Shown here: in pieces, positions 34,648 to 43,310 of the stretch
Numbering within the stretch: position 1 is the first letter of the stretch
How the letters are laid out: each line of letters opens with the position of its first letter
DNA from: Shimia sp. SK013
GTDB lineage: Bacteria > Pseudomonadota > Alphaproteobacteria > Rhodobacterales > Rhodobacteraceae
Assembly (NCBI RefSeq): GCF_001292625.1
Contig: NZ_LAJH01000006.1
Coordinates: forward strand, 1 to 64,000
DNA: 64,000 bases
Direction of reading: 5' to 3'
Translations under genes and position numbers: made by a program
Notes under the pieces: generated by a model
Seen by the model: the letters and a program-made list of their open reading frames with translations, nothing else
Told to the model about the DNA's origin: nothing
Databases searched by the model: none

Positions 34648-35382
34648 ATGACGAAGATTGGCAAGTTTCAAACAGCGTTACAGTGGGTTTTCCCGCCGCG
34701 TTGCGTAGCCTGTGGCGGGTTGGTGGAAAGCGACTTTGGTCTGTGCGGGTTCTGCTGGGCGCAGACGCCATTTTTGGGAGGCCCGCAGTGTGATTTTTGC
34801 GGTGTTCCGGTGCTGGCGGAAAACTATGATGACACTCTGATCTGTGATGACTGCCAATTGTATGAGCGACCGTGGCACGCCGGCAGCGCGGCGTTGGTCT
34901 ATGAGGGTGTGGCGCGCAAACTGGTCTTGGCGTTGAAACATGGAGACCGTCAGGACATCGCGCGGCCGGCGGCGCGGTGGATGGCTGCGGCGGCCAAGCC
35001 GTTATTGGGAGGAGATGCGCTTGTGGTGCCTGTGCCGCTGCATTGGAGTCGCCTTCTGAAGCGGCGTTACAATCAGGCCGCGTTGTTGGGGCAGCATATG
35101 GCGCGGTATCTGGATATTCCGTTTTGTCCTGACGCGCTGGTGCGCCCTAAAGGTGGCGGCAGCACCGAAGGATTGAGCACACAAGAGCGGTTCGAAAAAC
35201 TCGATGGCGCGTTTGAGCCACACCGAAAACGGGGCGCGCGGATGGCGGGGCGACACGTGATCTTGGTGGATGACGTGATGACCAGCGGCGCCACATTGAC
35301 CAGCGCGGCACAAGCCTGTTTGCGGGCCGATGCCAAAGAAGTGTGTGTCGTAACACTGGCGCGCGTTGCAAAGGACGCCTAA
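34648..35382 (+). CDS. ComF-family phosphoribosyltransferase-like protein
   Basis: 244 aa from ATG at 34648. Six or more Cys in four C-x-x-C-type groups at the N-terminus (CVACGG, CGFCW, CDFCG, CDDC) probably bind zinc. The PRTase domain carries the PRPP loop VILVDDVMTSGAT. Homologues include ComF, needed for DNA uptake in naturally competent bacteria, although many members have unknown roles. First gene of a plus-strand run comF-grxC-nitrilase-marR. Confidence 0.9.
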   Translation: MTKIGKFQTALQWVFPPRCVACGGLVESDFGLCGFCWAQTPFLGGPQCDFCGVPVLAENYDDTLICDDCQLYERPWHAGSAALVYEGVARKLVLALKHGDRQDIARPAARWMAAAAKPLLGGDALVVPVPLHWSRLLKRRYNQAALLGQHMARYLDIPFCPDALVRPKGGGSTEGLSTQERFEKLDGAFEPHRKRGARMAGRHVILVDDVMTSGATLTSAAQACLRADAKEVCVVTLARVAKDA

Positions 35383-35418
35383 ATGCCTGACAAATGTTGA
35401 AACACCAAGGATCGCGCC

Positions 35419-35676
35419 ATGTCTGCCGTTGAAATCTACACCAGCCCGCTTTGCGGGTTTTGCCACGCCGCCAAACGCCTGTTGAACCAGAAAGGTGTGG
35501 AGTATTCCGAGGTGGACGTGCTTGCCAATCCGGATCGCAAACCGGAGATGATCCAGCGCGCCAACGGCGGTCGCACTGTGCCGCAGATTTTTGTTGGCGA
35601 AACCCATGTCGGTGGTTGTGACGACCTTTATGCGTTGGAGCGCGCGGGCAAACTCGACGCACTTTTGAGCGCCTGA
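35419..35676 (+). CDS. grxC: Glutaredoxin 3
   Basis: 85 aa. Active site C12-x-x-C15 in TSPLCGFCHAAK (a CGFC instead of the common CPYC), with GGRTVPQIFVGETHVGGCDD as the glutathione-binding TVP and GG parts. It reduces protein disulphides and glutathionylated thiols. 36 bp after comF and 5 bp before the nitrilase gene. Confidence 0.95.
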   Translation: MSAVEIYTSPLCGFCHAAKRLLNQKGVEYSEVDVLANPDRKPEMIQRANGGRTVPQIFVGETHVGGCDDLYALERAGKLDALLSA

Positions 35677-35681
35677 TCCTG

Positions 35682-36512
35682 ATGCGGGTCGCGCTTCTTC
35701 AGATCACATCGTCAGATCAGCCATCAGACAATCTGGCAATGGTCGAGGACATGATCCGCAGCGCGGCCGCCAACGGGGCGGGCTGTGTGTTCACGCCCGA
35801 AGTGACGAACTGCGTCTCCATGAGCCGCCGTCACCAGTTGGAGGTGCTGCGGGCTGAGGACGAAGACAGGATGCTGGCACGGGTGCGCGACATCTGTGCA
35901 GAGCTTGGTGTCTGGGTATCCCTTGGAAGTTTGGCGTTAAAAACCGATGATGCGGACGGGCGGTTTGCCAACCGGTCTTTTGTAATTGATGGCACAGGCA
36001 GAATTGTTGCGCGCTATGACAAGATCCACATGTTTGATGTGGAGGTTACACCGGAAGAAACCTATCGCGAATCCGATGGATATCGTCCGGGCACGCACGC
36101 CAGCACGGTCGAAAGCCCGTGTGGCCATTTGGGGCTGAGCATTTGCTATGACCTGAGATTTCCGCATCTCTATCGGGCGCTGGCCAAGGCGGGTGCGCAG
36201 GTTCTGACGATTCCGGCGGCGTTTTCGCCAGTCACGGGTGCGGCGCATTGGGACGTGTTGCTGCGCGCACGGGCAATCGAATCAGGGTGTTTCGCGGTTG
36301 CTGCGGCGCAAACTGGTCAGCATCCGGCTTCTTCGGGCAGGTCGCGCCGCACTTTTGGGCATTCGATGGTGGTTGCGCCCTGGGGAGAGGTTTTGGCCGA
36401 TGCCGGGACGGAACCGGGGATCACATATGTTGATCTTGACCTGTCGATGGTGGACAAAGCCCGCAGACAAGTGCCCGCGTTGGGCCATGATCGAGAATTC
36501 GACGGACCTTGA
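35682..36512 (+). CDS. Carbon-nitrogen hydrolase (nitrilase superfamily)
   Basis: 276 aa. The catalytic triad is visible: E40 (FTPEVTN), K114 (RYDKIHMFDV) and C155 (SICYDLRFPHLYR). The sequence is close to the Nit1/Nit2 branch, which removes deaminated glutathione or omega-amides. That fits the preceding glutaredoxin gene. The stop overlaps the marR start (ATGA). Confidence 0.92.
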   Translation: MRVALLQITSSDQPSDNLAMVEDMIRSAAANGAGCVFTPEVTNCVSMSRRHQLEVLRAEDEDRMLARVRDICAELGVWVSLGSLALKTDDADGRFANRSFVIDGTGRIVARYDKIHMFDVEVTPEETYRESDGYRPGTHASTVESPCGHLGLSICYDLRFPHLYRALAKAGAQVLTIPAAFSPVTGAAHWDVLLRARAIESGCFAVAAAQTGQHPASSGRSRRTFGHSMVVAPWGEVLADAGTEPGITYVDLDLSMVDKARRQVPALGHDREFDGP

Positions 36513-36952
36513 TGAACGAGAAAAGCGGCCTAGCCATCACTTTGTTTGGTGAGATCCTCATGGTGGATCAACTCGCCCGTACGCGCCTGACCAAGGCGCT
36601 GCCAAAAGGGATGGAGCTGTCGCATTTTTCGGTGCTCAACCATCTGGATCGCACCAACAGTGAACGCAGCCCGGCGCAGTTGGCCAAAACGTTTCACGTT
36701 ACACGCGGGGCAATGACCAATACGTTGCACAAGCTTGAGCTTGCGGGGCATGTGCATATCCGTCCCGATTGGGACGATGCGCGGCGCAAGATGGTGGCAA
36801 TCAGCCCCGCAGGCCGACAGGCGCGGGATGCCGCACTTGCCGGAATGGAGCCGCTGATTCGCGATATTGTCGAAGACCTTGGCGATGCGCGTGTGCGCGC
36901 TGCCCTGCCGATCCTGCGGGAGCTGCGGTTGCGTCTTGAGGACGAAACCTAA
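36509..36952 (+). CDS. MarR-family transcription regulator
   Basis: 147 aa. Winged helix with SHFSVLNHLDRTNSERSPAQLAKTFHVTRGAMTN as recognition region (positions ~40-75) and the wing HIRPDWDDARRKMVAIS. Dimer helices at both ends. Coupled to the nitrilase gene by ATGA and so possibly a regulator of that operon. Ligand unknown. It ends 2 bp before the ubiG stop (convergent). Confidence 0.9.
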   Translation: MMNEKSGLAITLFGEILMVDQLARTRLTKALPKGMELSHFSVLNHLDRTNSERSPAQLAKTFHVTRGAMTNTLHKLELAGHVHIRPDWDDARRKMVAISPAGRQARDAALAGMEPLIRDIVEDLGDARVRAALPILRELRLRLEDET

Positions 36953-36954
36953 CG

Positions 36955-37704
36955 CTATTCCACTGGTTTGGTGCTGGCGGTGACGTAGTTCACACTTAGG
37001 TCACGGGCGGAAATCGACCAGCTCCAGGCCACCGGATTGAACACGAATCCCTTGCGGTCCACCGGTGTCAGGCCGGCTTTTTCCATCAGAGCAAACAGTT
37101 CGTCCGGCGTGATGAACTTGTGCCACTCGTGCGTGCCTTTGGGCAGCCAACGCATCACAAATTCCGCGCCGACGATTGCCACCGCAAAGCTTTTGGGATT
37201 GCGGTTGATCGTTGAACACAAGTGCAAGCCACCCGGTTTGAGCAGTTGACGACACGCGGTCAGAAAGCTCAGCGGATCGGCCACATGTTCAACCACTTCC
37301 ATGTTCAGCACGATGTCGAACTGTTCGCCTGCTGCGGCCATGTCTTCGGCAGCGGTGTGGCGATAGTCGATGGTCAGACCGGATTGTTCGGCGTGCAGCT
37401 GTGCCACGGGGATGTTGCCGCCCGCCGCATCCGCGCCAACAACCTCGGCCCCTAGCCGCGCCATGGGTTCGGACAAAAGGCCGCCGCCGCAGCCGATATC
37501 GAGCAGCCGCAGACCGGCAAAGGGCTTGTTGGCTGACAAGTCACGATTGAACTCTGCCGCGATCTGGGACGTAATGTAGTCTAGGCGACAGGGATTAAGC
37601 ATGTGGAGAGGCTTGAATTTGCCTTTTGGATCCCACCATTCGGCTGCCATAGCTTCGAATTTGGCAACTTCAGCAGGGTCGACGGTGGTCTGAGAGGCTT
37701 GCAT
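36955..37704 (-). CDS. ubiG: Ubiquinone biosynthesis O-methyltransferase
   Basis: 249 aa. ATG at 37704 has GGAGAG about 10 bases upstream; an in-frame ATG at 37725 does not. Typical N-terminus ([27 protein letters not shown]), SAM loop [14 protein letters not shown] and FIT-region VEHVADP. It performs both O-methylations of the ubiquinone ring. No other ubi gene is adjacent. Confidence 0.95.
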   Translation of the reverse strand: MQASQTTVDPAEVAKFEAMAAEWWDPKGKFKPLHMLNPCRLDYITSQIAAEFNRDLSANKPFAGLRLLDIGCGGGLLSEPMARLGAEVVGADAAGGNIPVAQLHAEQSGLTIDYRHTAAEDMAAAGEQFDIVLNMEVVEHVADPLSFLTACRQLLKPGGLHLCSTINRNPKSFAVAIVGAEFVMRWLPKGTHEWHKFITPDELFALMEKAGLTPVDRKGFVFNPVAWSWSISARDLSVNYVTASTKPVE

Positions 37705-37754
37705 TTCATTCTCTCCGTGGGTCATGTGGGCTGTCTCTAAAGTTAAGGAACGAC

Positions 37755-38729
37755 ATGGACAAAAACTCGGGCCAAAAGCGCGCAGTGCAGTACCTTTACC
37801 CTCCGGTCGAGCCCTTTGACCAGAGCATGCTGGACGTGGGCGATGGGCATCAGGTTTATGTTGAGCAATCCGGCAATCCCGACGGGTTGCCAGTGGTTGT
37901 GGTGCACGGCGGTCCGGGCGGCGGGTGCAGTCCGGCGATGCGGCGGTATTTTGATCCGAAAGTGTATCGTGTCATCCTGTTTGATCAGCGGGGCTGTGGT
38001 CGGTCGCGACCTCATGCCAGTATTGAGGCCAACACCACGTGGCATCTGGTTGCGGATATGGAACTTATTCGTACTACGTTGGGCATCAGCGATTGGATCG
38101 TCTTTGGCGGCAGCTGGGGCGCGACGCTGTCGCTGCTTTACGCGCAGACCCATCCTGAACGGGCGGTGTGTTTGGTGCTGCGGGGTGTGTTCCTGATGAT
38201 GCAGCGCGAACTGGATTGGTTTTACGGCGGCGGCGCGGGTCATTTCTGGCCGGAACCGTGGGAACGGTTCACCTCAATTGTGCCTGAGGAGGAACATGGG
38301 GATTTCATTGAGGCCTATTACCATCGATTGTTCTGTGGCGACCGCGCGACCGAGGTGAAATACGCGCGCGCCTGGGCTTCGTGGGAGAATACGCTGGCGT
38401 CAGTTTATTCCACCGGCGTGGGGGGCGAGGCGCCTGCCGAGTACGCACGGGCGTTCTCGCGATTGGAGAATCACTATTTCCGCAACAAGGGTTTCCTAGA
38501 GTTTGACGGACAAATTCTGGGGCATATGGACCGAATTCGTGACATTCCCGGATTCATCGTGCAGGGGCGGTATGACATGATTTGCCCGCCGAAATCGGCG
38601 CACGACCTAGCGAAAAGTTGGGGTGAGATGGCGGATCTGCGGATGGTACGCAATGCAGGGCATGCTTTGTCCGAGCCGGGAATCAGCGCGGAATTGGTGC
38701 GGATCATGGATCAGTTGGCCCGAGCGTGA
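37755..38729 (+). CDS. pip: Proline iminopeptidase
   Basis: 324 aa, alpha/beta-hydrolase. Oxyanion loop [10 protein letters not shown] (51-60), nucleophile S120 in [10 protein letters not shown], late Asp in GRYDMICPP and His in [11 protein letters not shown]. It removes N-terminal proline from peptides in the cytoplasm. Divergent from ubiG by 50 bp. Confidence 0.95.
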   Translation: MDKNSGQKRAVQYLYPPVEPFDQSMLDVGDGHQVYVEQSGNPDGLPVVVVHGGPGGGCSPAMRRYFDPKVYRVILFDQRGCGRSRPHASIEANTTWHLVADMELIRTTLGISDWIVFGGSWGATLSLLYAQTHPERAVCLVLRGVFLMMQRELDWFYGGGAGHFWPEPWERFTSIVPEEEHGDFIEAYYHRLFCGDRATEVKYARAWASWENTLASVYSTGVGGEAPAEYARAFSRLENHYFRNKGFLEFDGQILGHMDRIRDIPGFIVQGRYDMICPPKSAHDLAKSWGEMADLRMVRNAGHALSEPGISAELVRIMDQLARA

Positions 38730-38805
38730 GGCGGCGTGGTATGATGGGTCTGGACATCTGGTCTTTCACATCGTCTGATCGCTGTCCGGAGTTGGAGAAA
38801 TAACC

Positions 38806-40293
38806 ATGTCACGGATCAGTAGGCGGAGCCTTTTGACCAGCGGTGCCGCAGCGGGTGTGCTTGCGGCCAGCGGTCTTGCCCTTGCGGCTGTTCCGAAAAC
38901 CGGTGGCACGTTGCGGGCGGTGCTGCCCGGTGCATCAATCGATGACACGTGGGACGCGCGCACCCATTCCGAGCTTTTCATGATGGCGGCCGCGCATGGC
39001 GCGGTGTTTGATTGTCTGACCGAGATCGGTCCTGACGGTGCGCTGCGTGGAGAATTGGCGCAAAGCTGGGACGCGAGCCCTGATGCGCGGGTTTGGACGT
39101 TTGATCTGCGACGCGATGTGACCTTTCACAATGGCAAAGCGTTTGGTGCAGATGATGTGCTTGAGACATTTGCTTTGCACGGGGCAACAAGCGGGTCACC
39201 GGCGGCGCCTTTGCTGGCGGGTGTCCGTGATATTCGCAAGCTCACCGACCATCAGGTGCAGTTTGAATTGACCGCCCCAAACGCAGATTTCCCTTATCTT
39301 CTATCGGACTACCATTTGGTGATCTATCCGGCGGGATATGTCGAACTGGCGATGATCGGCGGGATTGGCACGGGGTTGTATCGGGTCGCGAGCTTTGAGC
39401 CCGGTGTGGTTTTTCGCGCAACACGCGTTGACGGGCACTACAAGGATGGCAAAGCGGGCTTTTTTGACAGTTTGGAGTTTCACGCGGCTTCGTCGAGTGA
39501 AGGCCTTAGGTTGCTGCAAGACGGCACGACGGATGCTGTGGGCCAAATCAGCGCATCAGATGCGGCACAGTTGGCCGATTGGCACGGGGTTCGCCTGCAG
39601 AAAGCCACAGGCAATGCGCACGTGGCTTTGTCCGTCAATATAGGCGGCGATAATGGTTTGAACCTGCGTCGGGCGTTGCAACATGGCGTTAATCGCCGCG
39701 CGTTGCTGGATGACGTGTTGCTCGGGCACGGCGACATCGGGCGAGACACGCCGGTGGGACCGGCAAACCAGTATTTCGCAGCCAAACTGGATGCACCTGT
39801 GTTTGATCCGGATCTGGCGCGGCATTATTTGAAGGCATCCGGTGTGGATCGGCTGGATTTGGCGTTGAGCCAACACCTTCCGACGCCGGTTTCGGAGCTT
39901 GGCACGGCGATTTCCAGCCAAATTGGCGTGCTTGGCCTGCCAGTGAAGCTGGGCAAAGGGTCGGCTGGCCTGCACTCCAGCGCCGGGCGGGCCACTGAGG
40001 ATTGGGCGTTGTCGACTTATCTGACGGCTGGCGCGCCATGGAATACGTCAAACTGGACGCATCCGATGTTTGAAGATCTGTTGCTTTCGGCGCGGGCAGA
40101 GCTGGATTCGGCCAGGCGACGGGCGGTCTATGAGGACATCCAACGCCTACTGCAAACCGAAGGCGCATTGACGGTGCCAGTGTTTGTCGACCACCTTCAG
40201 GCAGTGAGTGATCGCATTGCCACACCGTCGGCAATTGGCCGCCATTGGGCGATGGACAACGCGCGATTTGCGGAGCGGTGGTGGCGCGCCTGA
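38806..40293 (+). CDS. Family 5 solute-binding protein (orphan)
   Basis: 495 aa. A Tat-type signal (ISRRSLLTSGAAAGVLAASG) is followed by the DppA/OppA fold: LAQSWDASPDARVWTFDLRR, DVTFHNGKAFGADDVLETF and later IGRDTPVGPANQYFA. Family members bind peptides, nickel or glycosides for ABC uptake. No permease or ATPase gene is near, so it must serve a transporter encoded elsewhere. Confidence 0.9.
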   Translation: MSRISRRSLLTSGAAAGVLAASGLALAAVPKTGGTLRAVLPGASIDDTWDARTHSELFMMAAAHGAVFDCLTEIGPDGALRGELAQSWDASPDARVWTFDLRRDVTFHNGKAFGADDVLETFALHGATSGSPAAPLLAGVRDIRKLTDHQVQFELTAPNADFPYLLSDYHLVIYPAGYVELAMIGGIGTGLYRVASFEPGVVFRATRVDGHYKDGKAGFFDSLEFHAASSSEGLRLLQDGTTDAVGQISASDAAQLADWHGVRLQKATGNAHVALSVNIGGDNGLNLRRALQHGVNRRALLDDVLLGHGDIGRDTPVGPANQYFAAKLDAPVFDPDLARHYLKASGVDRLDLALSQHLPTPVSELGTAISSQIGVLGLPVKLGKGSAGLHSSAGRATEDWALSTYLTAGAPWNTSNWTHPMFEDLLLSARAELDSARRRAVYEDIQRLLQTEGALTVPVFVDHLQAVSDRIATPSAIGRHWAMDNARFAERWWRA

Positions 40294-40362
40294 GCCGGCA
40301 CAACAATTGGCCCTTGCAGACTCAGGTCATCGGACGTATATCGCTCTCAACAGCGGCGCGGT

Positions 40363-40374
40363 CGGGGTAACCCG
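40363..40374 (+). promoter_or_regulatory. GUAA tetraloop hairpin in the rimP leader
   Basis: CGGG-GTAA-CCCG, extendable by one T-A pair, gives a 5-bp stem capped by a GNRA-type loop. It lies 23 bp before the terminator hairpin at 40397-40413, so the two can form as consecutive elements of a leader RNA. Confidence 0.4.
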
Positions 40375-40396
40375 AACGCTCCACCGGGAAATATCG

Positions 40397-40419
40397 ACGG
40401 GCCGCGCGCCCGTTTTTTT
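40397..40419 (+). terminator. Intrinsic terminator / possible attenuator before rimP
   Basis: ACGGGC (40397-40402) pairs with GCCCGT (40408-40413) and is followed by seven T (40413-40419). The rimP ATG is only 17 bases later, so any rimP mRNA begun upstream must read through it. GCGCGG (40356-40361) can pair with CCGCGC (40402-40407) and disturb the stem, a possible antiterminator. Confidence 0.7.
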
Positions 40420-40436
40420 GTGCTTGGAATACATCA

Positions 40437-41027
40437 ATGAGTGACCTGATTGCCAAAGCGGCAATTGACCGTAAACTTGCCGAGATCGTCGGCCCCATTG
40501 TCGAAGACATGGGGTTCGAGCTTGTGCGTTTGCGTCTGATGGGCGGCAAGACCCACACGTTGCAGATCATGGCCGAGCGCCCTGATGGCGGCATCGAAGT
40601 GGACGAATGCGCCAAGATTTCCAATGCGGTTAGCGCCGCGCTGGACGTCGAAGACCCGCTTGTCGACAGCTATACGTTGGAAGTCGGCAGCCCGGGCATC
40701 GACCGCCCGCTGACGCGACTCAAGGATTTTGACACCTATGAGGGCTATGAGGCCAAACTGGAAACCAGCGAGCTGATTGACGGTCGCAAGCGGTTCCGTG
40801 GCATTCTGGCAGGTGTCGAAGGTGACGAAGTTCTGATCAACATCGAAGATCAAGGCGAAGCAGTGACAGTTGGGCTGACGTTTGACTGGCTGGCTGAGGC
40901 CAAACTGACGCTGACGGATGAGCTGATCAAAGAAATGCTGAAGGCCCGCAAAGACGCGGGTGTTTTGAACGAAGACCAATTTGACGACATCGAGACCGAC
41001 GCGTCCAACGACACGTCCGAGGAGTAA
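40437..41027 (+). CDS. rimP: Ribosome maturation factor RimP
   Basis: 196 aa, needed for 30S subunit maturation. Two-domain pattern: [37 protein letters not shown], then [19 protein letters not shown] and the Sm-like second half. C-terminal acidic tail ([14 protein letters not shown]). First gene of rimP-nusA-ylxR-infB. The ribosome site is weak (TTGGA) and a terminator hairpin immediately precedes the start, pointing to leader control. Confidence 0.95.
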   Translation: MSDLIAKAAIDRKLAEIVGPIVEDMGFELVRLRLMGGKTHTLQIMAERPDGGIEVDECAKISNAVSAALDVEDPLVDSYTLEVGSPGIDRPLTRLKDFDTYEGYEAKLETSELIDGRKRFRGILAGVEGDEVLINIEDQGEAVTVGLTFDWLAEAKLTLTDELIKEMLKARKDAGVLNEDQFDDIETDASNDTSEE

Positions 41028-41032
41028 TACCA

Positions 41033-42655
41033 ATGGCAATCACCTCTGCAAACCAGCTTGAGCTTCTGCAAACCGCCGAAGCTGTGGCCCGTGAAAAGAT
41101 GATCGACCCCAATCTTGTGGTCGAAGCGATGGAAGAGTCGCTCGCGCGTGCCGCCAAGAGCCGCTACGGCGCTGAGATGGACATCCGCGTGGCGATTGAC
41201 CGCAAGACCGGCAAAGCAACGTTTACCCGTGTACGCACCGTGGTCGAGGACGAAGAGCTTGAGAACTATCAGGCTGAGTTCACCGTTGAGCAAGCCAAGC
41301 AATACATGGAAAATCCCGAAGTCGGCCAGCTGTACGTAGAAGAAGTACCGCCAGTTGAAATGGGGCGCATCGCCGCGCAATCCGCCAAGCAGGTGATCCT
41401 GCAAAAAGTGCGTGAAGCCGAGCGTGACCGTCAGTTTGCAGAATTTCAGGACCGCGTTGGCACCATTATCAACGGTCAGGTCAAACGCGAAGAATACGGC
41501 AACGTCATCGTCGACGTGGGTCGTGGCGAAGCCATTCTGCGCCGCAATGAGAAAATTGGCCGCGAAAGCTATCGCCCGAATGATCGCATCCGTTGCTTCA
41601 TTAAAGACGTGCGACGCGAGACCCGTGGTCCGCAGATTTTCCTGAGCCGCACCGCGCCGGAATTCATGGCCGAGTTGTTCAAGATGGAAGTGCCGGAAAT
41701 CTATGACGGCATCATCGAGATCAAGGCAGTTGCCCGTGATCCCGGATCGCGCGCCAAAATCGCCGTGATCAGCAACGATGGTTCGATCGATCCTGTGGGT
41801 GCCTGTGTTGGTATGCGCGGGTCGCGTGTTCAGGCCGTTGTGAACGAGCTTCAGGGTGAAAAAATCGACATCATCCCTTGGAACGAAGATCAGCCGACAT
41901 TCCTTGTGAACGCTCTGCAGCCTGCGGAAGTGTCCAAAGTTGTTCTGGATGAAGAAGCCGGAAAAATCGAAGTGGTTGTTCCTGATGAGCAGCTGTCGCT
42001 GGCCATCGGTCGCCGTGGCCAGAACGTGCGTCTGGCCAGCCAGCTGACCGCGCTGGACATCGACATCATGACCGAGGCCGAGGAATCGGAACGCCGTCAG
42101 AAAGAATTTGAAGAGCGCACCGCGCTGTTCATGGAAACGCTGGATCTGGATGAGTTCTTTGCCCAGCTTCTGGTGTCGGAAGGCTTCTCCAACCTCGAAG
42201 AAGTGGCCTATGTCGAAGTGGACGAATTGCTGGTGATCGACGGTGTCGACGAAGACACAGCCAACGAGCTGCAAGCGCGCGCCCGTGACTATATCGAAGC
42301 CAAAAACAAAGCCGCGCTGGATGCCGCCCGCGAATTGGGTGTCGAGGACAGCCTGATTGCATTTGAAGGCCTCACACCCCAGATGATTGAAGCGCTGGCC
42401 AAAGACAGCGTTCTGACGCTTGAAGACTTTGCGACTTGTGCCGACTGGGAACTGGCCGGTGGCTGGACCAATGTGGATGGCGAGCGTGTCAAAGACGACG
42501 GCGTTCTTGAGCCCTTTGGTATGACGCTAGAAACTGCGCAAGACATGGTGATGACCGCGCGAATCGTTTTGGGCTGGGTCGATCCAGCCGAGCTGGAAGC
42601 TGATGCCGAAGACGGCGACAGCGAAACAGCCTCTGACGAGGAAGCCGAGGCCTGA
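41033..42655 (+). CDS. nusA: Transcription elongation factor NusA
   Basis: 540 aa. N-terminal RNAP-binding domain, S1 domain (about 130-200, IINGQVKREEYGNVIVDVGRGEAIL), KH1/KH2 (GACVGMRGSRVQAV and LAIGRRGQNVRLASQLT), and two C-terminal acidic repeats. It controls pausing, termination and antitermination. Five bp after rimP, so cotranscribed. Confidence 0.97.
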   Translation: MAITSANQLELLQTAEAVAREKMIDPNLVVEAMEESLARAAKSRYGAEMDIRVAIDRKTGKATFTRVRTVVEDEELENYQAEFTVEQAKQYMENPEVGQLYVEEVPPVEMGRIAAQSAKQVILQKVREAERDRQFAEFQDRVGTIINGQVKREEYGNVIVDVGRGEAILRRNEKIGRESYRPNDRIRCFIKDVRRETRGPQIFLSRTAPEFMAELFKMEVPEIYDGIIEIKAVARDPGSRAKIAVISNDGSIDPVGACVGMRGSRVQAVVNELQGEKIDIIPWNEDQPTFLVNALQPAEVSKVVLDEEAGKIEVVVPDEQLSLAIGRRGQNVRLASQLTALDIDIMTEAEESERRQKEFEERTALFMETLDLDEFFAQLLVSEGFSNLEEVAYVEVDELLVIDGVDEDTANELQARARDYIEAKNKAALDAARELGVEDSLIAFEGLTPQMIEALAKDSVLTLEDFATCADWELAGGWTNVDGERVKDDGVLEPFGMTLETAQDMVMTARIVLGWVDPAELEADAEDGDSETASDEEAEA

Positions 42656-42677
42656 TCTCAGGCCTCGGAGTCATGAC

Positions 42678-43310
42678 ATGAGCCGCGGCGGGCGGGCCAC
42701 CGAAAGGCCATCCGAACCGGAGCGTAAGTGCATCGCCACAGGCGAGGTCCTGCCCACAGTTGGGTTGGTACGCTTTGTGGTGGGGCCGGACGATGCGGTG
42801 GTGCCCGACGTCAAAGGCAAATTGCCTGGGCGTGGAATATGGGTATTGGCCGATCGCGCGGCGATCACCAAAGCGGCGTCCAAGGGGGTTTTCTCTCGGG
42901 CCGCCAAACAGAAAGTACAGGTGCCGGAAGGCCTTGTAGACGAAGTTGAGCGCCAATTGGCCCATCGTGTGATCGAGCTCGTGAGCTTGTCGCGCCGGGC
43001 AGGTACGGCGGTGACCGGATACGAAAAGGTCAAAGACTGGCTGGTCAAGGACGTGGCAGAGATTTTGCTGCAGGCCTCTGACGGATCCGAGCGCGGAAAA
43101 ATGAAACTACGCCCTCCAGATGAGGGCCACTACTTTGACTGCCTGACGGCCAGCGAATTGGGTTTGGCATTTGGGCGACAAACTGTGATACATGGGGCGC
43201 TTGCGTCTGGCGGACTTACTCAACGTGTTGTAGAGGAAGCCCTAAGATTAAAAGGCGTACGCGAGAAATCGGTGGTAGCGGCCACCGGGAAGGACAAGAA
43301 ATCCAGATGA
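42678..43310 (+). CDS. YlxR-type RNA-binding protein with L7Ae-like domain
   Basis: 210 aa from ATG at 42678. N-terminal YlxR (DUF448) domain: [20 protein letters not shown], then [16 protein letters not shown]. The C-terminal part ([31 protein letters not shown]) resembles an L7Ae-like RNA-binding fold, a fusion usual in alphaproteobacteria. Between nusA and infB; the stop overlaps the infB start (ATGA). Confidence 0.9.
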   Translation: MSRGGRATERPSEPERKCIATGEVLPTVGLVRFVVGPDDAVVPDVKGKLPGRGIWVLADRAAITKAASKGVFSRAAKQKVQVPEGLVDEVERQLAHRVIELVSLSRRAGTAVTGYEKVKDWLVKDVAEILLQASDGSERGKMKLRPPDEGHYFDCLTASELGLAFGRQTVIHGALASGGLTQRVVEEALRLKGVREKSVVAATGKDKKSR

